From NCBI RefSeq assembly GCF_022180365.1, contig NZ_BQKV01000115.1:27788-91787 (forward strand): a stretch of 64,000 bases of DNA, in the 5' to 3' direction. Numbering within the stretch: the stretch's first letter is position 1; every line of letters starts with the position of its first letter. Positions 27,834 through 36,001 of the stretch are shown in pieces. Below the pieces are notes generated by a model that was given only the letters and a program-made list of their open reading frames with translations, was not told the origin of the DNA and did not search any database. The translations under genes were made by a program, and so were the position numbers. The DNA is from Faecalibacterium gallinarum (GTDB lineage: Bacteria > Bacillota > Clostridia > Oscillospirales > Ruminococcaceae).

Positions 27834-28036
27834 AGCGTTCATCCTTTCTATTATAATAAGGTAAGACGGAAGCCGTATCGCAATCGCCCATGGCATCTGT
27901 TTCTTGGATGCCGCTTGCCGCGGCGGGGCTGATGCTGGGTCGAAAGGTAGCACGGCTTGCTCCAGATAGGAGCGATGTAAATGGGCGGAAGCCCGCCCAA
28001 GCCGGATTTAGACTGCCCGGAAACAGTTGTTTGGAC

Positions 28037-28120
28037 TCAGCCGAACAGACCGCTCAGCAGCGGGATCAGGGTGGTGCCAATCAGGGCGACACCGCCACCG
28101 GCCATCAGCTGTTTCATACC
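28037..28120 (-). pseudogene. 3' part of maff2, cut off by the nested element
   Basis: Reading on the minus strand, 27 codons (GMKQLMAGGGVALIGTTLI... to TGA at 28037) match the C-terminal half of Maff2-family proteins, small hydrophobic proteins found beside VirB6. The matching N-terminal part lies at 39992-40150 across the nested element. Upstream the frame is open only to a TAG at 28175-28177 and has no ribosome site. Confidence 0.8.
28101..28120. repeat. Left copy of the nested element's flanking repeat
   Basis: This 20-bp segment inside the maff2 remnant matches 39999-40018 in 17 of 20 positions, in direct orientation. The pair marks the junctions of the nested element and probably contains its recombination core. 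Confidence 0.65.
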
Positions 28121-28211
28121 CAAATAGGTGTAGGAAACCGGCTCGATGGCGGGCGGCGGCGTGTCAAGAAATATCTATGGAGTTTTTTTAGAACCGCCCC
28201 GGCGGGGCAGG

Positions 28212-29876
28212 TCAGGCTGTGACCTGCTCCACTTCCGGGAGGGGTTTGAGATTAAAATGAATTTCGATAGAAATGTGTCTTGTTTTATCGCTGTCTATGC
28301 TCTCATGGACAACGATTTCTTTAATCAGGCGATTAAGGGTAGCTGCGTCCAGTTCCGTGATGTCGGCGTATTCCTGAATGGCTTCTACCCACTGGCGGGC
28401 GTCATACGCAAGCCGGATTTCATCGGCCAGCTTCTTCCGGCCTTCCTCAACCCTCGCCTTCAACTCGGCCTGTTCCTTCTGCGTCTTTTCCATCAGCAGA
28501 TTGAAGTTTGCTTCGCTGATACGTCCGGCAACCATATCCTCATACAGCCGCAGAACCATCTTTTCCAGAACGTCAATCCGTTCCTCGTCTTTGGCAAGGG
28601 AGCGTTCCAACGCTTCCCGCTGGCCTTTCTGCTCGGCTTCGCAGGTGTCGGACAGCTTCCCGGCAACGGCTTCCCCGTCCATCAGGGCGGCTCTGGCACA
28701 CTCCCGGATTTTGTTCAGTACAAGCCGGTACAGGGTGTCGTACTCAACCCGGTGCTGGGAACAGTGCTGTTTCCCATAGGCATTGTAGGTCTTACAGGAA
28801 TAAATCTGCTTCGGGTGCTTCTCGTTGGTGTAGCGGATAGTCAGCGACTTCCCGCACTCGCCGCATTTGATAAGCCCCGCAAACAGGCTGATTTCCCCGG
28901 TCTGGCGGGGGCGCTGCCGGGATTTCAGCTTGCGCTGCACGATGTCAAAGGTCTTGCGGTCAACAAGCGGCTCATGCTGGTTCTCCACGACAATCCATTC
29001 CTCCGGCTTCTTCTCCCCGATGGTTCCGATTTTGAAGCGGTATTCCTTCTTCTGGGAAGCGATAGCGCCGGTATAGACGGGATTCATCAGGATGTCCTTA
29101 ATCACGGTAAAGTCCCAGATATACCGCCCATTTACCGGGTCTTTCTTTTCCCACTTGGTTGACACGTTCCGAAAGCCCCGTACCCGGTTCCAGTAGGTCG
29201 GGCAGGGGATTTTTTCATCTTCCAGCCTGCGCCGGATGTAGTTGGGGCCGTGTCCTTCCAGCGCCCACGCAAACAGACGCCGGACAATGGGAGCCGTTTC
29301 CTCATCAATCAGCAGATGGTTTTTGTCCTCCGGGTCTTTCCGGTAGCCGAAGGGGGCAAGGCAGCCGGTAAACTGGCCTTTCTGCGCTTTCAGCAGATAA
29401 GAGGAATGAACCTTCTTGGAAATGTCCTTGCTGTACATCTCGTTGAGGATGTTCTTGAACGGCGCTATGTCGTTGTTGTCCCGCATGGTGTCGATACCGT
29501 CATTCATGGCGATATACCGCACGCCGTTGCGGGGGAAGAAATCTTCAATCAGGAAGCCGGTCTGCAAGTAATTCCTACCCAGTCTGGATAGGTCTTTCGT
29601 GACCACAAGGTTTATCTGCCTGCGCTCGATGGCTTTCAACATCCGTTTCAGGTCGGGACGCTCCATGTTCAGCCCCGTGTAGCCATCGTCCTGATAGACT
29701 GCAACAACCTCCCATCCCTGCTTCTCGCAGTAGGTTTCCAGCATATCCCGCTGGTTTGCAATGCTGGCGCTCTCCCCGTCAAGGTCATCGTCCTTGGAAA
29801 GCCTGCAATAGATAGCCGCCCGGAAGCTGCCCGCCAGTATTGCGTCCATGCCTGTATATTCAAATCCGTTCATCAT
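28212..29876 (-). CDS. Large serine recombinase (TnpX-like)
   Basis: This 554-residue protein has the resolvase catalytic domain with nucleophile Ser27 in YCRLSKDD. The arginine region is DLSRLGRNYLQ. A recombinase domain (GFRKDP-like GYRKDPED region), a zinc ribbon (CGECGKSL...C...C) and a C-terminal coiled coil follow. It belongs to the large serine recombinases that excise and integrate mobilizable elements. It is the last gene before the left junction in maff2, the normal place for the recombinase of an element with this boundary. Two adjacent ATG codons begin it; the ribosome site is weak. Confidence 0.95.
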   Translation of the reverse strand: MMNGFEYTGMDAILAGSFRAAIYCRLSKDDDLDGESASIANQRDMLETYCEKQGWEVVAVYQDDGYTGLNMERPDLKRMLKAIERRQINLVVTKDLSRLGRNYLQTGFLIEDFFPRNGVRYIAMNDGIDTMRDNNDIAPFKNILNEMYSKDISKKVHSSYLLKAQKGQFTGCLAPFGYRKDPEDKNHLLIDEETAPIVRRLFAWALEGHGPNYIRRRLEDEKIPCPTYWNRVRGFRNVSTKWEKKDPVNGRYIWDFTVIKDILMNPVYTGAIASQKKEYRFKIGTIGEKKPEEWIVVENQHEPLVDRKTFDIVQRKLKSRQRPRQTGEISLFAGLIKCGECGKSLTIRYTNEKHPKQIYSCKTYNAYGKQHCSQHRVEYDTLYRLVLNKIRECARAALMDGEAVAGKLSDTCEAEQKGQREALERSLAKDEERIDVLEKMVLRLYEDMVAGRISEANFNLLMEKTQKEQAELKARVEEGRKKLADEIRLAYDARQWVEAIQEYADITELDAATLNRLIKEIVVHESIDSDKTRHISIEIHFNLKPLPEVEQVTA

Positions 29877-29882
29877 AACCGT

Positions 29883-30080
29883 TTACCCGCACAATCCAGA
29901 CGGAACACGGTCACTCTGAACCTTGTCTTTATTATACTCTAAATCTTGCTTTTTCGCAAGATATTCTTTATCATTTCTCTGGCTGTATTTCTGTGCAATC
30001 AGGCTCACGAAAACGTCCGTAGCGTCCAGTTCGCCGTCAAATACTGTTGTGACATGGATTTCAGTTTTGCTTTTTGCCAT
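29883..30080 (-). CDS. Small protein upstream of the recombinase, unknown function
   Basis: The 65 residues (AKSKTEIHVTTVFDGELDATDVF, then a charged helix) are preceded by GGAGG 8 nt before ATG. The stop lies 6 bases before the recombinase start, so the two genes are probably co-transcribed. I do not recognise the family; the position suggests a recombination-directionality factor or regulator, which is inference. Confidence 0.6.
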   Translation of the reverse strand: MAKSKTEIHVTTVFDGELDATDVFVSLIAQKYSQRNDKEYLAKKQDLEYNKDKVQSDRVPSGLCG

Positions 30081-30124
30081 AGGCAGTTACCTCCATAAAT
30101 GAAATAAGCCAGACAGGAGAGAGT

Positions 30125-30310
30125 CGGCAACGAAGTCCGGCAACGGGCTTCAAAAAACCTCGAAAACAATCTCTGTCTGGCGGGTTACTGTTTATTTACT
30201 TTTTCTTTTATTTTTCTGTTGCTTTGGTTGTCAGAGGGGAGAAAAGCCCGCAGTTATGGGCTTTTTCCCGGCAACCGGCCCGGCAACGGGATAGCAACGG
30301 GGTCGGCAAC
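30125..30310. repeat. Five CGGCAAC repeats
   Basis: CGGCAAC occurs in direct orientation at 30125, 30138, 30269, 30281 and 30304, with a near copy (AGCAACGG) at 30294. The cluster lies in the 263-bp gap downstream of the virE-like gene and could be protein-binding iterons. Confidence 0.5.
30242..30266 (-). terminator. Terminator after the VirE-like gene
   Basis: AAAAGCCC (30242-30249) pairs with GGGCTTTT (30258-30265) across an 8-nt loop, with a T-run on both strands. It lies about 80 bases past the VirE-like stop codon. Confidence 0.65.
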
Positions 30311-30343
30311 CGGCTGTGATTTTCCCGGATTTTTCAGGATTTT

Positions 30344-31744
30344 TCAGAAGGGAAGTTCCATCTGCTCCGTGACTTCCACAAATCCGTCCGGCGTTTTTTC
30401 ACGCCCGTTGTCAGCGCCCGTTGCCGGGGCTTCCCGTTCCCAGCCCTTCTGTCTGCCGTATCCCTCAAATATCCGGGGATTGGAGAAATACTTCCATCCC
30501 GTGATACTGTGGTTCATAATGTCGTTGACTTCCCGGATTTCCCACTGTTTCGGCTCGTCAAAGGGGTGGTTCAGGGCTTCCCTGAAAAGCTGCTTGGAGC
30601 AGACGGCGCTGCCGGTGTAGCGGTCAAGGTACGCCTGTATCATCCCGCCCTTGGTGTCCTCCGGCATGAAATCCCGCTGGTGTTCTTTGAGGTACTGTAT
30701 CATTTCGGGGGTAAAAGACAGCTTGAAATCGCCGCTTTTGTAGGTTGTCATGGCTTCCGCCCATACCTGTTCGATATAGGCTCTGGAAGCGGCTTCATCG
30801 TCCAAAATGTGTACCTCGGCCCGTTCGGGGTAGACCATGACCGGCAGGAAGCGCCGGTTCCCGGAACGGTCAAGGGGCAGGAAGTCCAGGGCGTTGGAAG
30901 TCCCGCCGAACACGCACTGCCGCAGCCTGTCCTCCGGGTGGGTTTCGTAGGGGATTTTATAGACCTCCTTCTGGCGGCTTAAAAATGACTTGATTTCCTC
31001 TATGCTCTTGGCGTTGGCGGTGGCAATCATCTCCGACATTTCGATTATCCAGTGGCCTTGTAGCTTGCGGTACACGTTATCATCGTCCAGCTTCCGCAAA
31101 TCATCGGAAAACCACTCATCCTTTACGGCCAGCAGCCGGAAGAAAGTGGATTTCCCGGCTCCCTGGCCGCCTACCAGACAGAGCATGACCTCAAACTTAC
31201 AGCCGGGGCAGAAAGCCCGGTGGATAGCTCCCAACAGGAACAGCCGCAGGGAATGGTAAGTGAAGTTGTCTGTGTCGGCTCCCAGAAAGTGCCGCAGGCA
31301 GTAGCGGATACGCTCTTTCCCGTCCCAGACAAGGCCGTTCAGGTAGTCCCGGATGGGATGGTAGCTGTTGGCGTCTGCCGCAAGGTCGGCGGCGTCTGCT
31401 ATCTTTTTCTCGCTTGTCAGGCCGTAGGTATCTTCCAGATACAGCCGGATATATTTCATATCCGTGTCGGTCATGGCCTTGCTGCCGGTTCTGCGTTTCC
31501 TGCCGATGGGCTTTAGAAGGTCAATGCGCTCGGTCAGGAGATTTTTCGCAACCGCCCCGGAAAGGACGGGGTCATACTGGAACACGGTCAGGCAGTTGTG
31601 GATACTGTTCCGCACGCCGCCTTTCTCGGTGCTTTCCAGCATGGCCTTGGCTTCCTCAACGCTCCGGGGCGGGGGTGCGGCGTCGATGGTGTCCGTCACG
31701 GCCTGCCGCAGTTCTGGCGGCAAGGTCTGCCATTCTCCGCTCAA
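30344..31744 (-). CDS. VirE/VapE-type helicase-like replication protein
   Basis: The 466 residues contain a conserved DNYHPIRDYL-like segment (YHPIRDYLNGLVWDG), Walker A VGGQGAGKSTF near residue 190, and downstream acidic Walker B (WIIEMSEMI). FGGTSNALDFLPLDRSGNRRF is the VapE/DUF5906 hallmark region. Such proteins act as helicases next to CHC2 or primase proteins on small elements. The start is TTG with GAGG 4 nt upstream. It overlaps the CHC2 gene by 89 bases in a different frame, suggesting coupling. Confidence 0.85.
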   Translation of the reverse strand: MSGEWQTLPPELRQAVTDTIDAAPPPRSVEEAKAMLESTEKGGVRNSIHNCLTVFQYDPVLSGAVAKNLLTERIDLLKPIGRKRRTGSKAMTDTDMKYIRLYLEDTYGLTSEKKIADAADLAADANSYHPIRDYLNGLVWDGKERIRYCLRHFLGADTDNFTYHSLRLFLLGAIHRAFCPGCKFEVMLCLVGGQGAGKSTFFRLLAVKDEWFSDDLRKLDDDNVYRKLQGHWIIEMSEMIATANAKSIEEIKSFLSRQKEVYKIPYETHPEDRLRQCVFGGTSNALDFLPLDRSGNRRFLPVMVYPERAEVHILDDEAASRAYIEQVWAEAMTTYKSGDFKLSFTPEMIQYLKEHQRDFMPEDTKGGMIQAYLDRYTGSAVCSKQLFREALNHPFDEPKQWEIREVNDIMNHSITGWKYFSNPRIFEGYGRQKGWEREAPATGADNGREKTPDGFVEVTEQMELPF

Positions 31745-32303
31745 GGTTCCTCACTTCCTTTCCGTAGCTGGCAATCAGGGCAGCCCGTTCCCCTATGTCG
31801 GAGAACAGCAGCACATCCAGCAGATATTCCACATGGGATTGTTTCTGCAAGGCTTCCACGAAAAGCGGGTGCCATTCTTCCTCCGGCGTCTTGGGGGCAT
31901 AGTCCCGCTTCCAGCGGCGCAGCAGATTGTGATAGTCAGACAGTACCCGGAAACAGTGGCGCTCCATGCGCTTAAATTGCTGCTCCGGGTTTTCCTGACG
32001 GGGCTTCCGCTTCGGGCGGCTCCTGCCGGGTGGCTCCCTGTCCTCATAGGGGATGGAGAAGTCCTGCGCCAGCATGAGGGCGGCTTCCCTGGGGCTGACG
32101 TTTTCCAGACGGGAAACAAAGTCAATCACATCCCCGTCTGCCTGACAGCCGAAGCAATGGAAGCGCCGGTCAACCTTCATGCTGGGGTTTTTATCGTCAT
32201 GGAAGGGGCAGACGCACATCCCGTTTCTCCCTACCCGGATACCGTAATGCTCGGCGGCCTGCCGGGTGGTAACAGACTGCTTCACGGCTTCAAATACGTT
32301 CAA
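31656..32303 (-). CDS. CHC2 zinc-finger primase-like protein of the nested element
   Basis: This ~215-residue protein has a CHC2 zinc finger (CPFHDDKNPSMK, then CFGCQADGDVIDF) like that of the ICE protein at 14919-17780. A basic helical tail ends in an Arg-rich segment. It lacks the Toprim catalytic domain and so probably works with the VirE-like partner to prime replication. A longer open frame runs to 32348, but the TTG at 32303 has AGGAGG 9 nt upstream and is preferred. Confidence 0.82.
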   Translation of the reverse strand: MNVFEAVKQSVTTRQAAEHYGIRVGRNGMCVCPFHDDKNPSMKVDRRFHCFGCQADGDVIDFVSRLENVSPREAALMLAQDFSIPYEDREPPGRSRPKRKPRQENPEQQFKRMERHCFRVLSDYHNLLRRWKRDYAPKTPEEEWHPLFVEALQKQSHVEYLLDVLLFSDIGERAALIASYGKEVRNLERRMADLAARTAAGRDGHHRRRTPAPER

Positions 32304-32325
32304 TAGGCAAATCCTCCTGAAAATA

Positions 32326-32368
32326 GAAAAAGCGCCTGTCATTTTCACGGGGAAAATGGCAAGCGCCT
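32326..32368 (-). terminator. Terminator-like hairpin after MobA/MobL
   Basis: On the minus strand a long imperfect stem (GGCGCTTGCCATTTTC with GAAAATGACAGGCGC) is followed by TTTTTC. It lies 7 bases past the relaxase stop and just upstream of the CHC2 ribosome site. Confidence 0.6.
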
Positions 32369-32374
32369 GATTGG

Positions 32375-33964
32375 TTAAAGCTCCATATCCTGTTTTTGCT
32401 GGCGGCGGGGCGTCTGGCGTTTCTCTGCCTGTTCCTCCCGGATACGCTGCTCCCGGCCTTTGACCGCCTGCTGGATGGACGGTTTCTTTCCCGGCTCTGC
32501 GGTCTGGCGGTACTGCTCGGATGGCAAAACCTGATTGAGCCAGTGGCGCACATCCCGCAAAATCTTTACATCCTCCTGTACGGCAGTCAGCGCTTCCGTC
32601 TTGGAAGCGATATTCTCTGAAAGCTGTGCCTGCTCCCCGGCCAGCTTCTTTGTGCTGTACTTCGCCCCATCAAGGTGAACCTTGAAATACCGCAGGGCAG
32701 CGTTGTAGGCGTCCAGTTCCTCCTTATGGTCGGCGGCAAATTTCTCCTTGGGTTTCTTCCAGCGGATAGCGGCATATTTCACATGAACCGGCTTGTTTGC
32801 TTCAAAGTTCCCGATATGGAAAAGCAACCGGTCAATCTCTTTCACACGTTTCTCCATCGGCCTGATTTCCTCACGGATGGAAACGGCCTGTGCGCTGGCT
32901 TCATCCAGATAGGCGTCAAGGCTCTCCACGGTGGAAATCTCTTTCTGCCGCAGGAAGTCAAGGGCTTCCATGACCTTGTTGAAATCTCCAACAGTGCCTT
33001 TCAGCTTCCCCTTGGAAGTCCAGCCGGTGCGTTCCTCGCTCCGCATATCCAGATACCGGGAAAGCAGTTCGGGGATGGTCGGTTCCTTTGCCTGTTCCAG
33101 TGCTTCCAGCAGCGCCGCTTTTTTCTCTTTCAGGCCGGACAGCCAGCCCTTTAAGCTGCGTACCATCTGCCGGATAGACTGCATGAGGGAATTGGCGGCT
33201 TTGATGTCCCGGTTCAGGTTGCCGATGTTGGTCTGTATGCCTTTCTTCTCCAACTGGCTGACCGCTGGCCCCATGTGGACGGTGGGGATTTTATCAATCC
33301 CCTGTCGGGCATAGGAGCGAAGGTCAAGGCGCTCCGGGCTGCCGATGGCTTCCAGATAGCGGTTCGCCGTGTCAGCCCAGCCCTGCCGCCATATCTCGGC
33401 GTACTTCTGGTCGTTCCAGTCCACGGTGTCCTCCTTGTGGCTTTTCCATCTGCCGGACGCAAGCCGGATACGCTCGCCGTTCTCGTCAAGGTCATAAACC
33501 TTCCGGCTCTTGGGGAGCCATTTCCCGGTTTCGTCCATCGCCCGCATGGTAAGCAGGATATGGGCGTGGGGATTTCCGTCCCCCTTGTCATGGATGGCAT
33601 AGTCGGCAATCATGCCCTTGGAAACGAAAAACTCCCGGCAGTAGTCCCGGATAAGGTCGGCGTACTGTGACCGGGGAAGTTCCCTCGGAATGGCAAGCAC
33701 GAACCTCCGGGCAAGCTGGGAGTTCCATTGTTTTTCAATCGCTTCGGCGGCGTTCCACAAGGTATTCCGGTCTGCGTACTCTGGTGGGGCATGGGGCGGC
33801 AGCATGATTTCGGTGTGGACGATTTCGCTTTTATGGGAATAGTATTTCTGTTTCTGGTCGTATTCGGAAAACAGCCGTTCCCCGCTCTGGTAGGCGGCAG
33901 ACGCAACGGCTGACTGGCGCTTGCTGCGTTGGATGATTTTCACATCAAAGTGCGGGCATGGCAA
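32375..33964 (-). CDS. MobA/MobL-family relaxase of the nested element
   Basis: This ~529-residue protein starts with the MobA/MobL signature FDVKIIQRSKRQSAVASAAY and has the metal-binding histidines in GDGNPHAHILLTMR near residue 140. A long C-terminal coiled-coil region follows. It should nick the oriT of this element (MOBQ class, inferred from the family). The start is the TTG at 33964, preceded by AAAGGAGG 7 nt away; an upstream TTG at 33997 has no ribosome site. A terminator separates it from the gene at 34111. Confidence 0.9.
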   Translation of the reverse strand: MPCPHFDVKIIQRSKRQSAVASAAYQSGERLFSEYDQKQKYYSHKSEIVHTEIMLPPHAPPEYADRNTLWNAAEAIEKQWNSQLARRFVLAIPRELPRSQYADLIRDYCREFFVSKGMIADYAIHDKGDGNPHAHILLTMRAMDETGKWLPKSRKVYDLDENGERIRLASGRWKSHKEDTVDWNDQKYAEIWRQGWADTANRYLEAIGSPERLDLRSYARQGIDKIPTVHMGPAVSQLEKKGIQTNIGNLNRDIKAANSLMQSIRQMVRSLKGWLSGLKEKKAALLEALEQAKEPTIPELLSRYLDMRSEERTGWTSKGKLKGTVGDFNKVMEALDFLRQKEISTVESLDAYLDEASAQAVSIREEIRPMEKRVKEIDRLLFHIGNFEANKPVHVKYAAIRWKKPKEKFAADHKEELDAYNAALRYFKVHLDGAKYSTKKLAGEQAQLSENIASKTEALTAVQEDVKILRDVRHWLNQVLPSEQYRQTAEPGKKPSIQQAVKGREQRIREEQAEKRQTPRRQQKQDMEL

Positions 33965-33995
33965 GTAATGTCCTCCTTTCTCCCGGCGTCCGGGC

Positions 33996-34034
33996 AAAAA
34001 AAGAGCAGGGAACCTGTTTCAAGATTTCCTGCTC
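33996..34034 (-). terminator. Terminator between the DUF3788-like gene and the relaxase
   Basis: GAGCAGGAAA pairs with TTCCCTGCTC (arms at 34025-34034 and 34003-34012), followed on the minus strand by TTTTTTT. Confidence 0.8.
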
Positions 34035-34110
34035 GGTGGTGCCGCCGGTGAGCGGCTGGTATTCAGTTTTGAAAGTCCGGGTCAGGTTGGCCCGATGATG
34101 ATGAGAGGTG

Positions 34111-34524
34111 CTATTTTCGATTTGGTTTTCTTTTGATGGCCAGCAATTTCATGTAATCATCAAATTCATCCGCATTGGTCGGTTCAAACATTACCCATTT
34201 CCCATCATGATAGGTTTTTGCTTCATCATATTGCCTGCAAACGACATCAGAGAGGGTATCTCTTATATCTTCAAATTTTGCTCTTTCATCCTTCCCAAAA
34301 ATAATCATGAAACCAATACAATTACTTTTTGCATATAGGCAACAAAGTGTTTTTCCACCTCTGCGATATTTATACTCGTAAGTCCAATTCTTACCGCCAG
34401 TATTCCATAGTCGTTCCATATCGTATTTTTCATCAATAGCCGAACATAACGCCTGCCAAACTTCAAATAAAGATTGTCCGAGTAATTCAATCATAGTTGA
34501 TTGAGATGGTATATTTTCAAGCAT
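34111..34524 (-). CDS. DUF3788-like protein
   Basis: This 137-residue protein has the GGKNWTYEYKYRRGGKTLCCL core and the FGKDERAKFEDI segment of the DUF3788 family, whose function is unknown. Codon use is AT-richer than in its neighbours, in line with cargo acquired separately. It has no obvious partner; the gap upstream is the structured region at 34525-34857. Confidence 0.6.
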   Translation of the reverse strand: MLENIPSQSTMIELLGQSLFEVWQALCSAIDEKYDMERLWNTGGKNWTYEYKYRRGGKTLCCLYAKSNCIGFMIIFGKDERAKFEDIRDTLSDVVCRQYDEAKTYHDGKWVMFEPTNADEFDDYMKLLAIKRKPNRK

Positions 34525-34857
34525 TGTATCACCTCCGCTAAATTATGATTTACTACTGGCTCTATTATACTATGACTAGGCACTTATGGGAATAGATGAA
34601 TTGTAAACTTGCTGAACGGAAACAGCTTGCAGCGCAAGGTGTTTCCGGGCGGCAAGTCCACAAAGGGGTAGCTGGCGGCAGCCAGCGCAGGGGAAGTGTA
34701 GCTTCCCCTGTGATGATTGACTGAAGCCGGAACGCTGCGGGCAATCATCCGCTTTCCGCAGGAAGCCCCCGGCAGGGCGCAACACACTACCTTCAGGTGG
34801 TGTATAGTTGCGCCCTCTTTCAGAGGGACAGTCCACGGGCTGCGGCTCTGGAAGCAA
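34525..34857. other. Structured intergenic region with candidate oriT
   Basis: No gene fits here. The region holds several hairpins: GCTGGC...GCCAGC near 34670, CAGGGGAAG...CTTCCCCTG near 34690, GATGATTG...CAATCATC (about 34710-34749) and a nested stem at 34774-34816. The last is the best oriT candidate (see its own entry). Confidence 0.6.
34774..34816 (+). other. oriT: Candidate oriT of the nested element
   Basis: An inner inverted repeat ACACTACC-TTCA-GGTGGTGT is followed at once by ATAGTTGCGCCCT. The TGCGCCCT block and its spacing to the repeat match the nic region of MOBQ plasmids (RSF1010: TAAGTGCGCCCT after an inverted repeat). An outer perfect 10-bp repeat (AGGGCGCAAC with GTTGCGCCCT) encloses it. 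The relaxase on this element is of the matching MobA/MobL type. Confidence 0.5.
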
Positions 34858-35178
34858 TTATGACCGTTCCCGGTCTGGCTCTTTTCTCTTGGGATGTGGC
34901 TTTTCCGTACTCGCCTGTGCCTTGGCTTCGGCAAGCCTACGCCGGATGGAATTGTCCCGCTTCTGGATAAACCGCTGCTTTGTATCAGCGATAAAACGGC
35001 GGCACTCCGGCTCCGGGATGGCGTCCAGCTTTCGGATGGTACTCTCCACAATCTCCCTCGTCTGCTGGTCACGGATAAACGGCACGATTTCTTTCAGCCC
35101 CGCAAGGGTTTCTTCCTTCGTACCGGCGGCGTATTGATAGACCATAGCCAACTCGTCTTTTGAAAAATTCATCTTCAT
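34858..35178 (-). CDS. TTRAP-like protein of the nested element
   Basis: The 106 residues (MNFSKDELAMVYQYAAGTKEET, then DQQTREIVESTIRKLDAIPE) resemble TTRAP-type proteins over the first 60 residues, then carry a basic C-terminal tail. The start overlaps the DUF3847 stop by ATGA. Function is unknown. Confidence 0.65.
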   Translation of the reverse strand: MKMNFSKDELAMVYQYAAGTKEETLAGLKEIVPFIRDQQTREIVESTIRKLDAIPEPECRRFIADTKQRFIQKRDNSIRRRLAEAKAQASTEKPHPKRKEPDRERS

Positions 35179-35474
35179 TCTGCGCCCTCCTTCTCTGTAC
35201 CGTTTCCGGCAAATACTTTTTCCATAAGCTGCCGGGTGCTGTCTTTGTGGAACAGCAGCTTCAAGAATAAACTGACCTGTTCATCCGTAATGGCTTCCGG
35301 GTGGGGAAGGTAGCTTTCCAGTATTGCGGCTCTGGTACAAAGCCGGTGCGTCCGTTCCTTCCGTGTCAGCGTCTTTATCTGGTGTTCCAATATCTTTTCT
35401 TCATGCTGCGCCCTTCGCAGCTTCTTTTCCGTTTTCTCTATTTCCTGATTGAGTGCTTCCAGCTTTTCATTCAT
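35175..35474 (-). CDS. DUF3847 family protein
   Basis: This 99-residue protein is a coiled coil in its first half (LNQEIEKTEKKLRRAQHEEKI) followed by KERTHRLCTRAAILE, the DUF3847 signature in mobilizable elements. It overlaps the genes on both sides by 4 bp, forming one translational unit with the initiator-like gene upstream and the TTRAP-like gene downstream. Confidence 0.8.
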   Translation of the reverse strand: MNEKLEALNQEIEKTEKKLRRAQHEEKILEHQIKTLTRKERTHRLCTRAAILESYLPHPEAITDEQVSLFLKLLFHKDSTRQLMEKVFAGNGTEKEGAE

Positions 35475-35809
35475 CGGCGGCTGTCCTCCTTTTTCGGAAT
35501 GAGTACATATATCTTGTTGGGTTCCCCGAAGCCCTGACGCACTCGCAGTATCAGTCCGGCGTCCTCCAATTCATTCAGGGAACGCTTCACGGTCATGGTG
35601 CTGCGGGCAAGTGCCGCCGCCAGTTCCACGATGGGGAAATGGATAAATAAAATCCCGTTGGCGTCCTCTATGCCGGACAGGAAAACAATATCCAACATCC
35701 GGGCATACATGACCTTGGCGGTGCTGCTGATCGGGAGCCGCAGCATGGCTCTCGGCAGCGGCATACAGGGCGGCAGGGTGGTGTCTGCGGTCATAAATTC
35801 AACTTCCAT
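35471..35809 (-). CDS. Winged-helix replication initiator-like protein
   Basis: The 112 residues form a winged-helix domain: PLPRAMLRLPISSTAKVMYARMLD, then a STMTVKRSLNELEDAGLI recognition region and a wing ending in NKIYVLIPK. This resembles the N-terminal domain of RepA-N type initiators, like the one at 44915-45814, but lacks the C-terminal part. It may act as a regulator or a minimal initiator. It follows the Cys-rich gene with one base between them. Confidence 0.65.
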   Translation of the reverse strand: MEVEFMTADTTLPPCMPLPRAMLRLPISSTAKVMYARMLDIVFLSGIEDANGILFIHFPIVELAAALARSTMTVKRSLNELEDAGLILRVRQGFGEPNKIYVLIPKKEDSRR

Positions 35810-36001
35810 TCAATCGGTGTCCTCCTTTACTTTTCGTTTTGAGCGTTTGGAAAGATAATGGGGGCAGTCCACAATGACCGCCCGGAAGCTCTGCCTGCAA
35901 GTGCGCTGGCATTTCCGGCAAAGGTCGTTGTACGTTACCCGCCCCCGTTCATTGAGGAAAAAGGACAATTCCAGCTTCCTCTTTTTCGGCATTCTCGGCA
36001 T
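35810..36001 (-). CDS. Small Cys-rich basic protein
   Basis: The 63 residues include four cysteines (CRKCQRTC and a later C with H: VDCPHYL) and a basic tail, suggesting a zinc-binding domain. AAGGAGG lies upstream of the ATG. It heads the minus-strand operon 36001 to 34858. I do not recognise the family. Confidence 0.6.
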   Translation of the reverse strand: MPRMPKKRKLELSFFLNERGRVTYNDLCRKCQRTCRQSFRAVIVDCPHYLSKRSKRKVKEDTD

